Part shown: positions 1 through 12,600 of the stretch, piece after piece
Numbering within the stretch: position 1 is the stretch's first letter
How the letters are laid out: the number at the start of each line of letters is the position of its first letter
From: Balanoglossus misakiensis
Lineage: Eukaryota > Hemichordata
Direction: 5' to 3'
NCBI GenBank assembly: GCA_040954595.2
Contig: CM082576.2
Span: 20,460,001 to 20,524,000 of the forward strand
Length of the DNA stretch: 64,000 nt
Notes under the pieces: generated by a model
What the model saw: only the letters and a program-made list of their open reading frames with translations
Told to the model about the DNA's origin: nothing
The model's database searches: none
Program-made: the position numbers and the translations under genes

Positions 1-287
1 AACAGTAAAAGCACGATCACCATAACTCTTGGTGCGTGATCGAACAGGGCAGAGTTTGAACTGATCAGCTGACCTCAAATTGCGACACGGAACATATAGA
101 TTAGTCATGCTAGAAAGATAGATTGGACCAAGTTTATGAATGGATTTAAAAATGAGAACTAACATCTTAAAAACAATACGCTCTGTAACAGGTAGCCAGT
201 GCAACTGATACAAAATTGGAGTGATGTGACAGGTGATTTTTGAACGAGTAACAATTAGAAAGGGACAGCAGCTTAGCTCTATTCCTT
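1..287 (-). mobile_element. LINE 3' fragment (CR1/L2/Rex group), cut by the window start
   Basis: It is the same fragment as at 20549-20835. It begins inside the C-terminal reverse-transcriptase frame, whose LHWLPV motif lies near 190-213. Confidence 0.7.
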
Positions 288-479
288 TTCCAAAGTGTTT
301 GTTCTTTTAAACTACCTGTTTTTTATTTATTCTGATTATGCTAATATGCTAATTTGTCGGTTTGTCACATCACAATTTTTGTAGGAAACTCACCCCTGGG
401 AATTTTTTTCAGCCACTGACATACATTCATAATCACATGACATTGATGATCATGAAAAATTTGACCCTTTTCCTTGTAG

Positions 480-602
480 GACTCAACCAGTGTCCACCAA
501 ATCCGTGCCAGAATGGTGGCTTCTGTCAACCGGCTCGAAATTCCTGCTTTGATCTCACCTGCATATGTACTGGTTGCTACAAAGGTGATAGGTGTGAGAT
601 AT
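480..602 (+). CDS. EGF-like exon 1 (8-cysteine variant), unit 1
   Basis: The acceptor is TTGTAG before 480 and the donor GTAAGT begins at 603. The exon is 123 bp, phase 1 at both ends, with an open frame. The peptide has the canonical six EGF cysteines in a C-x4-C-x5-C ... C-x-C-x8-C layout. Two more cysteines complete an 8-Cys pattern: one six residues after the third canonical cysteine, and one in the GCY motif before the last. The NPCQNGGFC core is typical of EGF modules. The matching exon is unchanged in all four units. A 201-residue open frame over this exon (362-967) reads through both splice sites and is not the gene model. Confidence 0.85.
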
Positions 603-3600
603 GTAAGTATACAGCGCAGTCTCTTTTACCTTTTGTCTCTGATGCATTCAAATACTGCATGTTTCCTGAGCATAGGTGTAGCCATCACCACAGCAGAGCT
701 TGGAGCGTTCTTGACATCGAATGCAAGATTACACTCTTCCCAATCAAAATCACTTTCGTAGCGCATAATGTCTTGATTGTCTTAGTTCAAGAAACATTAT
801 GCGCGACTGGCCAATTTTACAGCCTTTTGTCAACGCACATCCACTATGGAAATTCTCACTCCAGGCCAGATAGTGTAAATTTACATATGAGTCTACAGGT
901 ATGCTTGAAGTCAAGTCAAGCATTTGCAAGGAACCCTCCTCCAGTACACAGGTCTTTGATTTCATGAAGGGAAGCCCTTGCCTCACAGTCACTGCCACAT
1001 GATCTATGGAGGTGTGAACAACTTGATACCAGCCTAATATAAGTTGTAGGCACAATCACTCCACACACCCTTGCCATAATTCTGCAAGGTTTTTGCCATA
1101 TCTGTACTGTAGAATGAGTAGCAAGGAATAAAATGGCGTCCTTTCTTAATTTCCAGTGCAAAACCCCTGTGATCCCAACCCATGTATGAATGGTGGATTT
1201 TGCCAGCAAACATCGTGCAATTTCTATTCATGCCAGTGTGTGAACTCTTACACAGGTGACATCTGTCAAACCATAGACCCTAGAGAAAGAAGGACGAGCA
1301 ACTGCGGCAAAGATCAAAGGGTTTGGGGATTATCTGTATGATGATGTTCTTTTGCATATAATTAACACCCAGGACAGTTGGACAATGACTTCCTTACTTC
1401 GGCACGTGTCGACCCCACCAGTGATGCGAAAACTTGCCACCAAACTGACACTCCTGCATTTCAGCAGCCACTGCGTTTTTTTCTAAAATTCTAAAAGTAT
1501 TACGATGTCTGTGCTAATTATTATGGTCGTCTGTCGGATGAACGGTCATTTCTAGTGCCACAAGCTTCATTTAAAAATTGTAAACAAATCATCCATGCCA
1601 AATTCCTGTTTAACTTGTGCAGATGTGTTCCATAAATGATTGCTGCGTTCAACCACGTTGCAGTTTTCTCGTCTTCTGCGAGATGTTCTAAGGTGTTTGT
1701 GATAACTTCACGCAAAACGCGAGACTTTGCGTTAGTTTATACACAGTTTATTTGCAAATTGGATTATTGGGATTTACCTGGAAATAATGTATGCAAAAGA
1801 ACATCATTTCAAGAAAAAACTGGAGTTGCGCGTCCTTCTTGCATGTCCGACTGGGCACTCATATTTCTTGGTAACGCTGACACTTTTCGTAATAATTTTA
1901 TGTTTGCGTGAAGCATTGAAACAAAAATTGTGGTTTAGGGGCATTTTATTTCGCAGTGCGTGAACAATAAAACAGATTTCACGAAAACAATTTATAAACA
2001 AACTGGCTGGATTTTCATGTGTGCGCTATTGCCGCCAGGCAACCCTCGGTACGGTTAGCTCACAGCCTTGTGAAATACCCGGACTGTTAGACAAAAGATG
2101 CTTGTTTTGGACGCTGTCAGACTCAGAGGTGCCAAATTCCTGTTTAACTTGTGCAGATGTGTTCCATAAATGATTGCTGCGTTCAACCACGTTGCAGTTT
2201 TCTCGTCTTCTGCGAGATGTTCTAAGGTGTTTGTGATAACTTCACGCAAAACGCGAGACTTTGCGTTAGTTTATACACAGTTTATTTGCAAATTGGATTA
2301 TTGGGATTTACCTGGAAATAATGTATGCAAAAGAACATCATTTCAAGAAAAAACTGGAGTTGCGCGTCCTTCTTTCTCTAGGGTCCATGGTCAAACAAGT
2401 GAGTATATACTTTCAAGACACCCTGCAAACAAACAAGCAATCTTTATTCCGTAGATCTTTAAGCATATTTATGCATTGTATATTTTGATGTGAAACTTCA
2501 AATTTTATTGGTCTTGTTGCCAAACTTCTGAAGAAATGAGGATATTGTTTTGAAGGGTATTTTATCAGTAGATAACAAATACCATGGCCCTCCATGCAAA
2601 TACCCACATGGTAAATTAAAACTGTTACAGGTGTATTTGATTTAAGCAATAAAACACCCCCAGCCATGGTATACCACGAGATTTTGACCAGTTCACGACA
2701 TATACCCACGAGCGATAGCGAGTGCGTATATGGAGTTGAACTGGTCAAAATTGAGTGGTATACCATGGCTGGGGGTGTTTTATTGCTATTATATTATGCC
2801 AGTATATTGAAACTTTGCATAAAACATTTTAAAAAGGCATTTTCTTTGACTATGATATATGACTGTGGTATATGGCTAATATATCACGGTCACGTGTCGT
2901 GTCTCGACCAATCAAATAGCGTGATTTACACCATCAATATACTGGTATAATATAATTCCACATATGGATTACATGTGGGATAATATTGGGTGCTGGCAGT
3001 TTCAGTAAATGAACTGCTCTTAAAAGTTGGGTGTCAGGGCACCCTTGACTTCTTATTGTTCAGTTATACATTTAGGAGGCTCAGTTATAGGAGAACCCGA
3101 TAGAACCACAGCTGTAGGAATTAGGGAAATGGTCATACCCTAAAAAACTTATGTCACTACTATTTTTTTTTCATGCCATTGAAACAGAACAAACTCCATG
3201 TAGGCCAAGTCCATGCCTGAACAATGGGCGGTGTACTCAGCTGTCTTGTACAACTTATGAGTGTACTTGTCCAGGATGTTTCACCGGCACACACTGCAGC
3301 CAGTGTAAAACTCATTAAAACAAACATTTGTCATGCAGGAACTAACATTTACAATCATGTCTCAATACATTGTCTGTTGGTCATACTTTATATTTTCATC
3401 TTCAGCATCACACCTTGGTCCTTGGGAATCGGTCACCTCAAAAATGATGTACAGCTGAAAGAAAACATGTTTATTTGAAGAAAAAACTGTTGATCGTTCA
3501 TGAAAATTTTCCCTACACAAGATACATATACTGAGATTTTCATAGCCCCATAAGTGCGTCCCAGAATGAGCAAGTTGTTTTTGGAAGTGAAGTTCCGTTC

Positions 3601-6600
3601 AGTATTTACAGTAATGGTAATGATGATGTTTTCATCAAACAGATTTTGAAAGTAAATATTGCTGAGATAACATTAGGTTGCACTTTTTATTGCAGTCCAA
3701 GATCCAGGCCAGCGAAACAGCTGTCTCAACGGGGCTGTATGTAATGCAGTGGCCAACTCCTGCACGGCATATACCTGTGCCTGTACTGGTTGCTATGAGG
3801 GTAACCGTTGTGAAATATGTAAGTTTCTGACGTACCGTAAATGACAATCTTTTGGGCACTTTCTCTTCATGGCAATTGAATTGTGTGGTAACTTCTCATT
3901 TCTAAAATTTCCCCAAGAGAAAAGAAAGGAAAAGGAAACAGAAATTTCATTTGTATGTCCGTGCAATTTAGGATAGGCACGAACTTGTGAGGAAGTGTAC
4001 GAAGTTGGATGTTTTCATCACTCAAATATACAAGAGTTGCCTCTTGAAGACTAGTGTCTGTAGAGATAATTGTGCATGTGAGGTAATCTCTCCTAAGGTG
4101 GTGCACACCTCTTAGTATTAAGTAAAAGAGACGTCCTTAATTATCCTTACTATTTGGCTTGAAAAATCAATCTTACTAGGTGTTCTGATTAGAGAGGTGT
4201 CCATAAAGACAGGTTTTACTGTATTACCCAAAATAGAGACATTGTCCCTTCATCATATACTTAATGCGTGTTCTGGGTATGGTTCCAGTATAATGCTTGT
4301 GTCAAAGGATTTTGTTGTGGTGCAGGAATCATCTTTGGTTGAGGTGTAGCCATCTGCATTTCATGTGTTTTAAACTATTTTTTTTTCTGATTGTCATTAA
4401 CCCATGTGATCAGAATCCGTGTCAAAATGGAGGCTATTGTTCCAAAACACCAAATTCTTATACTGACTACACCTGTTACTGCCAGTAGTGTTGGACTGGG
4501 GCCATCTGTGCCGTAGGTGTGTCGAATTACTGTTTTATGACACAGCGTGGTATATAAACCCTCATTTTTGGTATTCTCAATGTGATAGATGGACCCATAC
4601 ACCAATAAATGGGGTGGAAGCATTACTAAGTTTCATCCTTTCAAAATTTGCTGATGTAGGGTCAAAATTGAGTGTGAGGTGCATGTTAAAAAGGAAAGCC
4701 TTCTGTATCATGTTGATGGCACATTTTTTTAATTTTTCAAGATTCTTACAGAAAAATCCTAGCAATAGCATCATTATGTTATTTTAAATGTAAAGGTTTG
4801 AAACAAGGAATGAAGACATTGCTCACATATTTAAACGAAATGAACATCACAAGTACATGTACAAGTTTTTGACAAGCAGGTAATTGATACTTTCCTTTTT
4901 GTTTTGGCAGCCATTGATCAGTTATACCCTATGCCTTGTCAAAATGGTGGCACATGCGTTGCGTGAGACGGCTGTTTCCTGTTTGACTGTATGTGTACCG
5001 AATGCTTCACTGGTGCCACATGTACAATGCGTAAGTACTAACCAATATTATTTTATTCAATGCAAAACACTTGTTATATATTATATAATATAAGTACGGT
5101 ACACATATTAAAGCCCTGGTAACTCAAACTTTGGGCTAGCTTAATGTTATCACTATTTTTGTTTTCGGTTGCAACTGTGGTTTCTTGTCACACTCTAAAG
5201 GATTTCACAGCATTTGGTTTTTCAAAACAGCCCTTTGGTTGTTGTCATGTATACATGTACATGACTGTGGAGTGTAGTTTGTAGATTCTGTAATTTTGAC
5301 AATATCTTGACTGCACATCCCACAGCTGTCAATCAGTGTCAACCCATCCAGTGTCGGAATGGTGGAAACTGTGTGCTGACGCCCAATTGGTGTACTGAAT
5401 TCACATGCTCCTGTACAAGCTGTTACTCCGGCGATTTATGTCAGACATGTGAGTGATTTTAAATTTCAGATGAAGAGGAACATAATAACATAACACATAA
5501 TCGGCTTGCAGTTGGTTTCTTCCAACCTGTATCAAACAGTGAATAACGACACAATTTTGGGGAAATTTATTAAGAATGTGTGTGCCATAAAAGGGGATTG
5601 TGTATTTGACCAAATAACAACCTGCACCGTATGGTACACTAAGACACTATTACACCTGTGTCAAAATTTCATTACGTTTCTTTTGTTGAACATGGAAGAA
5701 ATTTGTCACAGTGATGTTCTGTTGACCAACTGAGATTTTTACCACTCAACCCTGACTGCACAAATCTGTTTAAAGTATATGTAGTAAATATTAACTGTAC
5801 ACAATTTATATCACTTTCTCTTCTGTGCACAGATTTGAATCCGTGTCAGCCCAACCCTTGTCTAAACAGTGGATTCTGCCAGCAAGTGTCCTGCACCGAG
5901 TTCAGATGCCAGAGTCCACGCTGTTTCATCGGAACCACGTGCGCTGAACGTAAGCAAACCAGTGTCAGATTTCCCGCACAAAGTAGAAATCGCTGGGCTT
6001 TGTCATTGATATTGTCTCAATAAAGTTGCCTGTGATTGTGCAGCTAACCAAGAGACTTATATGCACTACGGTAGCCATGATGAATACTTTCATTGACTCA
6101 AATGCTCATCAGTGTAGATGTTGCTATTTTTCCAACCGTAAATTGAAACATCAGAAAGTTATGACATCAACTACCCCCACCCCCACCCCACCCACCCCCA
6201 ACTAGTAAATATTATAAGATTCAGTAATTATGGTAAAGATGGTAGCACCAAGCTTGGATCAAGTGGTCTTCATTATCCTTCACACATGAACATGATCACA
6301 CGGATGTGCAATCTTCTGACAGTCTGCTACAGATTTCACTTCCCACTCAAGTGTGTAAGACCCTAATGTGATACTTTTCATTTCTCTCACCCTTAGTGAT
6401 CAACCAGTGTCTTCTAAACCCATGTCTGAATAACGGAGTGTATCAGCCACTTCAAGGCTCCTGCTCAATCTACACCTGCAACTGTCCAACCTGCTACACT
6501 GGGCAAACATGTGTTACATGTAAGTCACAAGTTTTTAGGTCCCATTGGTATGTACCATAGGAACTTATGGGATTGGTTACATCTGTATGTATGGATGGAT

Positions 6601-9600
6601 GGATGGATGTATGTCTGTATGTCCGTCCACATGAAAAACTTGAAAACCGCAGCGCGTATGACCTCGATATTTGGCGTGTAGATGCAGGCAGGGCTGTAGA
6701 TGGGAGTTTGTTCAAATGAAGATGTCATTGCCAAAAATATGCAAATTAGCTGGGAAAATGTGAAATTGGTCAAAACTCAAAAACTGGACAACCACTGGTC
6801 ATATTGATTTGAAAAATGGTATGCATGTACCTTATATCAACCTCATACAACCCTGTATGTTTTGAGCTAATATTATCGATTTCCTATTTTTTTTGCATTT
6901 TTTTGTATTTTTCCATGTTATTGGTAAAAGTCTTTGAAATTTAGTATGAAGCCTCCTAATGTTGTCTAAGTAACCATAGTTTTGTTCAAATTGTTTCAAA
7001 ATTTGCATATCTATAATTTTGAGCATTATTTGCCATTTTTGGTCAAAAAATGTTTTTCTTTAAAACCTCATGCCAGATTGCTTTGCAATTTGGTAGGCAT
7101 GTTCGTAGGGGTAACCTAAATAATATGTTGTAAAAAATGTGATATTTGCATAAATGTGTTATCGGGGAAACTTTTGCAATTTTTGTCAAAAATTGTTTTC
7201 ACTGAAACCGCTTGTCCTATTGCATTGAACTTAGGCAGCATGTTCCTTGTAGTGATTGAAGTAAGATATTGTACAATTTTGGTGATATTTGCATATTTGT
7301 GTTTTTGCCACTTTTGAACAAATATTTTCTGTGAAACTGCTTGTTGGATTGCTTTGAAATTAGTTTTTTCTCTGATTGCTTTGAAATTTAGGATATAATT
7401 TCATAACACATACCTGTATATGTGCAACTTTTATTCAATTCTGAGATCAGAAAGATTAAATATTTAGCGAGTTTTTTTGGTAAGTTTCTTTGTTTTTGGT
7501 TAGCAAATCTTCTCCTAAACAAATTGTCCAGTTGTTTTTAAAGTTACTATTTACAAGGAGTTGTTACCTCGAACAAAGACATGTTTACATAACTTAAATA
7601 GGCCAGCTGTTACAGAGACCACCAGCTATCACATTTTAATTACCAGTGGCAGGTCAGTGTGTGTCTGTTCCAGGGCTGACTGAAAGAAGTTGCTTCGCAT
7701 ATGTGTTTGTGTACAGACAATTTTTGGTCAATTTTTTTTTCTAGCACCACTTGTAAGACTGCCATGACACATGACAGTTTATTGGGCATGTTCCTTGTTA
7801 ATGTTTTTACATTGCATATTTCTATATGGTCAGATCATAAGTGCTTGCAAATGTCACCTGTAATTTTTATTCTGCTGTGTCACTGTTTCCGCATAATCCT
7901 CAAATGTCATCAGATCTCCGAATGTGATGAAAACAGTGTGTTTTGAGTGGGTTTTTTTAATGACCTTTTGGGTTAAAAGTGGCAAAAATGGCAATTTTGT
8001 CTTCAAAGGGGTCAATAAGACTGACTTTTTTGGAATCAGCACCATTTTTTACATTGAATGGACTAGTCTGCTCAAACTTTCCTTACCAAAAATTCTGTTT
8101 AATCTTCTGTAACATGTATACCAGTGTACATGTAGCTGCCTGATAGTTTGCCCTGCGCCAACGTGGACACAACCACTGTGTTATCAGACACCAGCAAAGA
8201 CTACAGCCAGACACGGAAGGTCGATAACAGGATCGGTTTTAATGCAAACGATCTTCACCGCTACTACAACATGGCGGACATACAAAACGAGAGAGAGCAT
8301 AGGCACATGCAAAGCATTGTGGGTAGGGAGGTCAAAGGTAACACTGCAAATAACTAACACTGTCAAGTGGTGGCGTAACCACTTTTCTCCCTTTCTCTTT
8401 GAAGAAAAAACTGTGAAAATAGCTGAAATTGTTAGGGTACATTGCGGTACCATGGCAAACTCAAAAGGGGTAGAAAACGCAGCAAGCGAACGATAACATT
8501 ATAACTGTACTAATGACACAAATGTGTGGCAAAACAGTTCCCAAATACAAAGGGTGTTAAAAGTCCAAAACAAAGTCCTGTAAGTGTGTGGGGGTACGAC
8601 GACTTCGAGTTGACTTTCTTGTTGCACCTCTGTCTGGCTGGACACATCCATCAGGTGGAGGCACCTCGACTGCAGATGACGTGTTGCCGTTGTTCCCTGT
8701 GCTGACATCCGGCGATACTGGACAGGGGACTGGCTCTAGGAAGTGACTGTCATTCGGGACTTCCTGAGGCGAGATTTCCGTTGGGATGTGTGGGGGCTCA
8801 GGGGGAACCACGCGCGGAGGGCTGTCTTCCTCATCCTCTGACTTGTCGTGGACGTGGTGTGGGGGTCGTGTATAAGTAGACGGTGGTACCACATAGCACT
8901 CTGACTGCTTAACCCGGTATGATGTACTGCGAAGTTGATTACCACGAAATTTGCGAAGGAGACACCATGGATGGTCCACGCCAACAACTAGGTAACGGTC
9001 ACGGGCCTGTGTTTTCTTACGATCTGAGTGAAGGTAGACGAGGTCACCTACATCGAGCACGGGCGCTACGGGAAATCTGCCCAATGGGGCCTTCGAGTGT
9101 TCGCTGAACTGGTGGTTGTTGAGACGCATAGCATGCTGATCTAGTATCAGCTTGCGGTCATTGATCGGCAGCTGCGTGTGGTCAAACTGATCCCTCTGCA
9201 TCCACATTTCACGCGCGGAAAGGCCTCTTGAGCGGATGCGCGAGTTGACGTGAGCAACAGCGATGGCAAGCGACAGCGGTGTGACAGTAGCACAAAGTGG
9301 GTCTTGACGCAGTAGCTCGTCCTGAATTTCTTGGATGGCTCTGTCAGCTACAGGATTCTTGTTTCGGTTTTTCGCACGTCCCACTTCGATGGTAAGGTTG
9401 TATTGACGAAGCAACTCATCGTAGGCTAATGCAGTAAAACCTGGCGCGGGGTCAGTTCTGATGACAGCGGGAGGGCCGTCAAGTGGGCGTAACTCGATGC
9501 AAAGCTGTACAAGGGCATTGCGAAGGGACTCATGTCGCTCATCAGGGATGAGGCAGGCGGTGGTAAAGGAAGTTGCACACTCACGGAGTACGAATATGAG

Positions 9601-12600
9601 TTGGCGTTCCTGCTTGATGACATCCGCGGCGAAGGAAATTCCAACGACATCTGGAGGGGGGTTGGAAGACTGCTCTACTATGGAATGTGTCGTCTTACTG
9701 AGGGAAGCACAGTGGTGACATGTTGCGCATACCTGTTGAACTGACTTGTCCATGTCCAATGCAAAGAAATAACGATGCATGACCTGCTTCATTTGGTGGC
9801 ATGTTGGGTGGTTGAGTCGTATGTGGGACGCTGTGAGTAGGCCATCTAAAACCTGACGTGGAATGATGATACGTTCCCTGGAAGGAGCAAACGGGTCAGC
9901 TCTCTTTACTACAAGGAGACCATCCTTGGAAATGGTGGCACTTTGCAGGTAACGCTTCACGTCTTTGACGTTAGTTAACTTCTTGGACGGACGGGTCCCC
10001 TGGGTGAGATGTGCATGGGTGCGGCGCAGGTCAGGGCACTCTGCTTGGATCTGAAGCCATGCTTGTCTGTTGGTGAATGGTGGTTTTGACTTGCCAGAGG
10101 TAATATCCGCAATGGACACTGAGCGAACGGTTGAGCTCTCTGTCTGCCTGATAAAGCTGCATACCTGGCAAGTGGGGGTTGTGCACTCTGGTGCATTCCT
10201 GCTGGCAAAATCTGATGGGATATTATCTTTTCCGGCTAGATGACGGATGGTTCCCTGGTAGCGACTTACAGCGGACAGGAACGTTGTTACACGTGGACTT
10301 GCTGAAAATTCACCACGGCACAGCTTCTCATACGCCTGCACGCAAGGCTTGCTGTCGGTGAGTATGCACGGTCTGTGGTGTGACTGTATTATATAGGGAC
10401 TAAAGTGTTTTATGGCCACGGCGATGGAGAGGGCTTCTATCTCACACGGGAGCCATGTTGCCTGTCGTCCACGTAACTTAGCACTGAAGAAACCTGCTAA
10501 GTGTAGGCTGTTGTCTCTGGATACGTAGAATGTGGAGCCAATGCCATGGTCTTTGATGGCGGCATCAGTGACAATCCAGATCTGGTCAGATGGCCGTGGC
10601 AGTGATATTGTGTGGGTCGATGACAGTGCTGCTTGGGCTGACTGGAATGCATGGAGTAAATTGTCTGACCATGTAATGCGTTCATGAGACTGCAGACCAG
10701 CGGTTGCTTTCTCCAGTGGAGACAGTATCGAAGCGCACCTTGGTATAACTCTGGCAAGGACTTTGTAAGCCCCAATAAAGGACCGGAGACCGCGAACATT
10801 GTCAGGACGTGCACAAGATGACAATGCAGCCACCCGATGTGGGCTAGCACGTATTGTTCCCTGGTGCCAGACCCAGCCGAGGATGGTGACCGTTTTAGGA
10901 CAAACAGTAGTCTTGGTGGGAGACAATCGTAAGTCGTTGGTTTGTAGGGCACTGAGGAGACGCTTCCAGTTCAGTTGTAGCTCTTCCACAGAGTTACCAC
11001 CACAGAAGAGATCGTCGGCTAGCTTAGCGACGACACCTTCTTCCAGGAGGTCACCGAGAACGCGGCACATCAGCTCCTCCAGTGCTGTCTCAGATCCTGG
11101 CATTCCCATGGCAGATCTTGTGTACACGCGAATACCACGGAATGGTGTAACCACGCCACAGTACTTGAGTGACTCGCGTGAAAGTGGAATCTGATAGAAC
11201 GCTTTTGTAAGGTCCGTAGTAATTATATACTTCCACTGGGCAATTTGTCGGAGTGTAGTGTCAACATCCGGCATAAGGGAAGGTTGGGGCTTGCTGTATC
11301 GTCCAACATCGGCGAAGGCAGTAACCAATCTGGTCCCCCCGTTCGGTTTCTTCACAAGGAATGACGGGTTGATATATTCAACATTGATGTTGAGATCTTC
11401 AGGGCGAGCGAAGACACCCGTCTTCTCCAGTTCATCAAACTTGTATTGGAGTTCTTTCAACTTGTCGCGTGAGTACTGGGGGAGCCGGCCTTTGCGCTGA
11501 GGGGGTTGAACTGGGCCCATATTCACTGTGGCTTTGAAAGGACCGGAATTACCGTTGTAGCATTTGATGTCAGGGTTGAACACACCGTCAAACTCTCGGT
11601 GAATAGACTGAAACTCGTCTCGCTGTTCCGGTGATAAGTTGTCTTCATCAATGGTAATTGTAGATGAGTAACTTCCTGTTGACTGACTGGAGTTAACGTC
11701 AGGCTGTGTGTCTGTCAGGGCGCTGCAGTCTGTCGGCGGGATAAAGACCGGCGATATCTGACAAAAGTGTTCGTTGCGTTTCAATGTTTGTGGTTTGCTT
11801 GTCAAGTTGGGGATGCGAAGTTTCCCAGATACGCTATGGTATATGTCTGGGGTAGGCCAAGCCTTCTCGGGTGGACGATTACTGTTAAGGTGAGCATCGG
11901 TGCGTGGTTCGAGGGCATACACATCGTCGACGATTCCCAGGTCATTCGGCAGGTCAACCTCAATAAAGTCACCAGGCCATACCGTTGTGGACTTTGGAGG
12001 TGCTCGGATTACAACTGTACGGCGTATAGTGTGTTTCGTTGGGCTTGATGAGCCGTACGTGTACGCGGCACTGCTACCCAGGGTAATTTGCCGTTTAGCT
12101 GGGCGCACACCGAGGTCATTGGCTTCCATGAAGGGCATACCGGCAAGGACTTCCACATCAAGGTTTTCAGTCACTAATCCTTCAAATACGAACTGGTTGT
12201 TGCCGCGAGTGAAAGTAAATCTTGTCTCGCCGACGATAGTGAGAGCTGATGACCCATCAGCTTGACGAGCAGACTGTGAGCTTGCGTGGATCGGAACATC
12301 AAGGCGTTTCACGGTTGAAAGCCGTATCATGTTGCCGGTAGCACCACTGTCAATTGTCAGACGTACTGTATGGTGTTTGTAGTATGCATCAAGGTACGGA
12401 GACTGACACACTTGAACTCTTGATATGGATGGATCGGCATTCATTTCGCTTTGTGGTGGATCAGTGTCAAGTTCGTATGTGTCTTCGGGGTCGTCATCAA
12501 TAATGTCCGCAATGCGGCGCGCCTTGGTCATAAAATTGCGGTCTTGATCGGGCAGGAACTTGCAAACGCTGAGGAAATGGCTGTCTGGGCGCCCTGCTTG

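Noticed and set aside
362-967. 201-residue open frame over EGF exon 1
   Set aside because: Only the 480-602 part is EGF. The rest lies beyond good splice sites and has no family features.
1596-2374. Miniature LTR element (TRIM) made by the 245-bp direct repeats
   Set aside because: The ends are not TG...CA, no primer-binding site or polypurine tract is seen, and the flanks share no target duplication. A local tandem duplication is simpler.
2666-2950. 94-residue open frame across the foldback element, kept in all copies
   Set aside because: The frame mirrors the palindrome and has no domain. The copies are too similar for its conservation to mean anything.
8148-8357. Short open frames in the LTRs (also 13625-13819)
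   Set aside because: They are identical because the LTRs are identical. They have no start context or domain and overlap the promoter region of the element.
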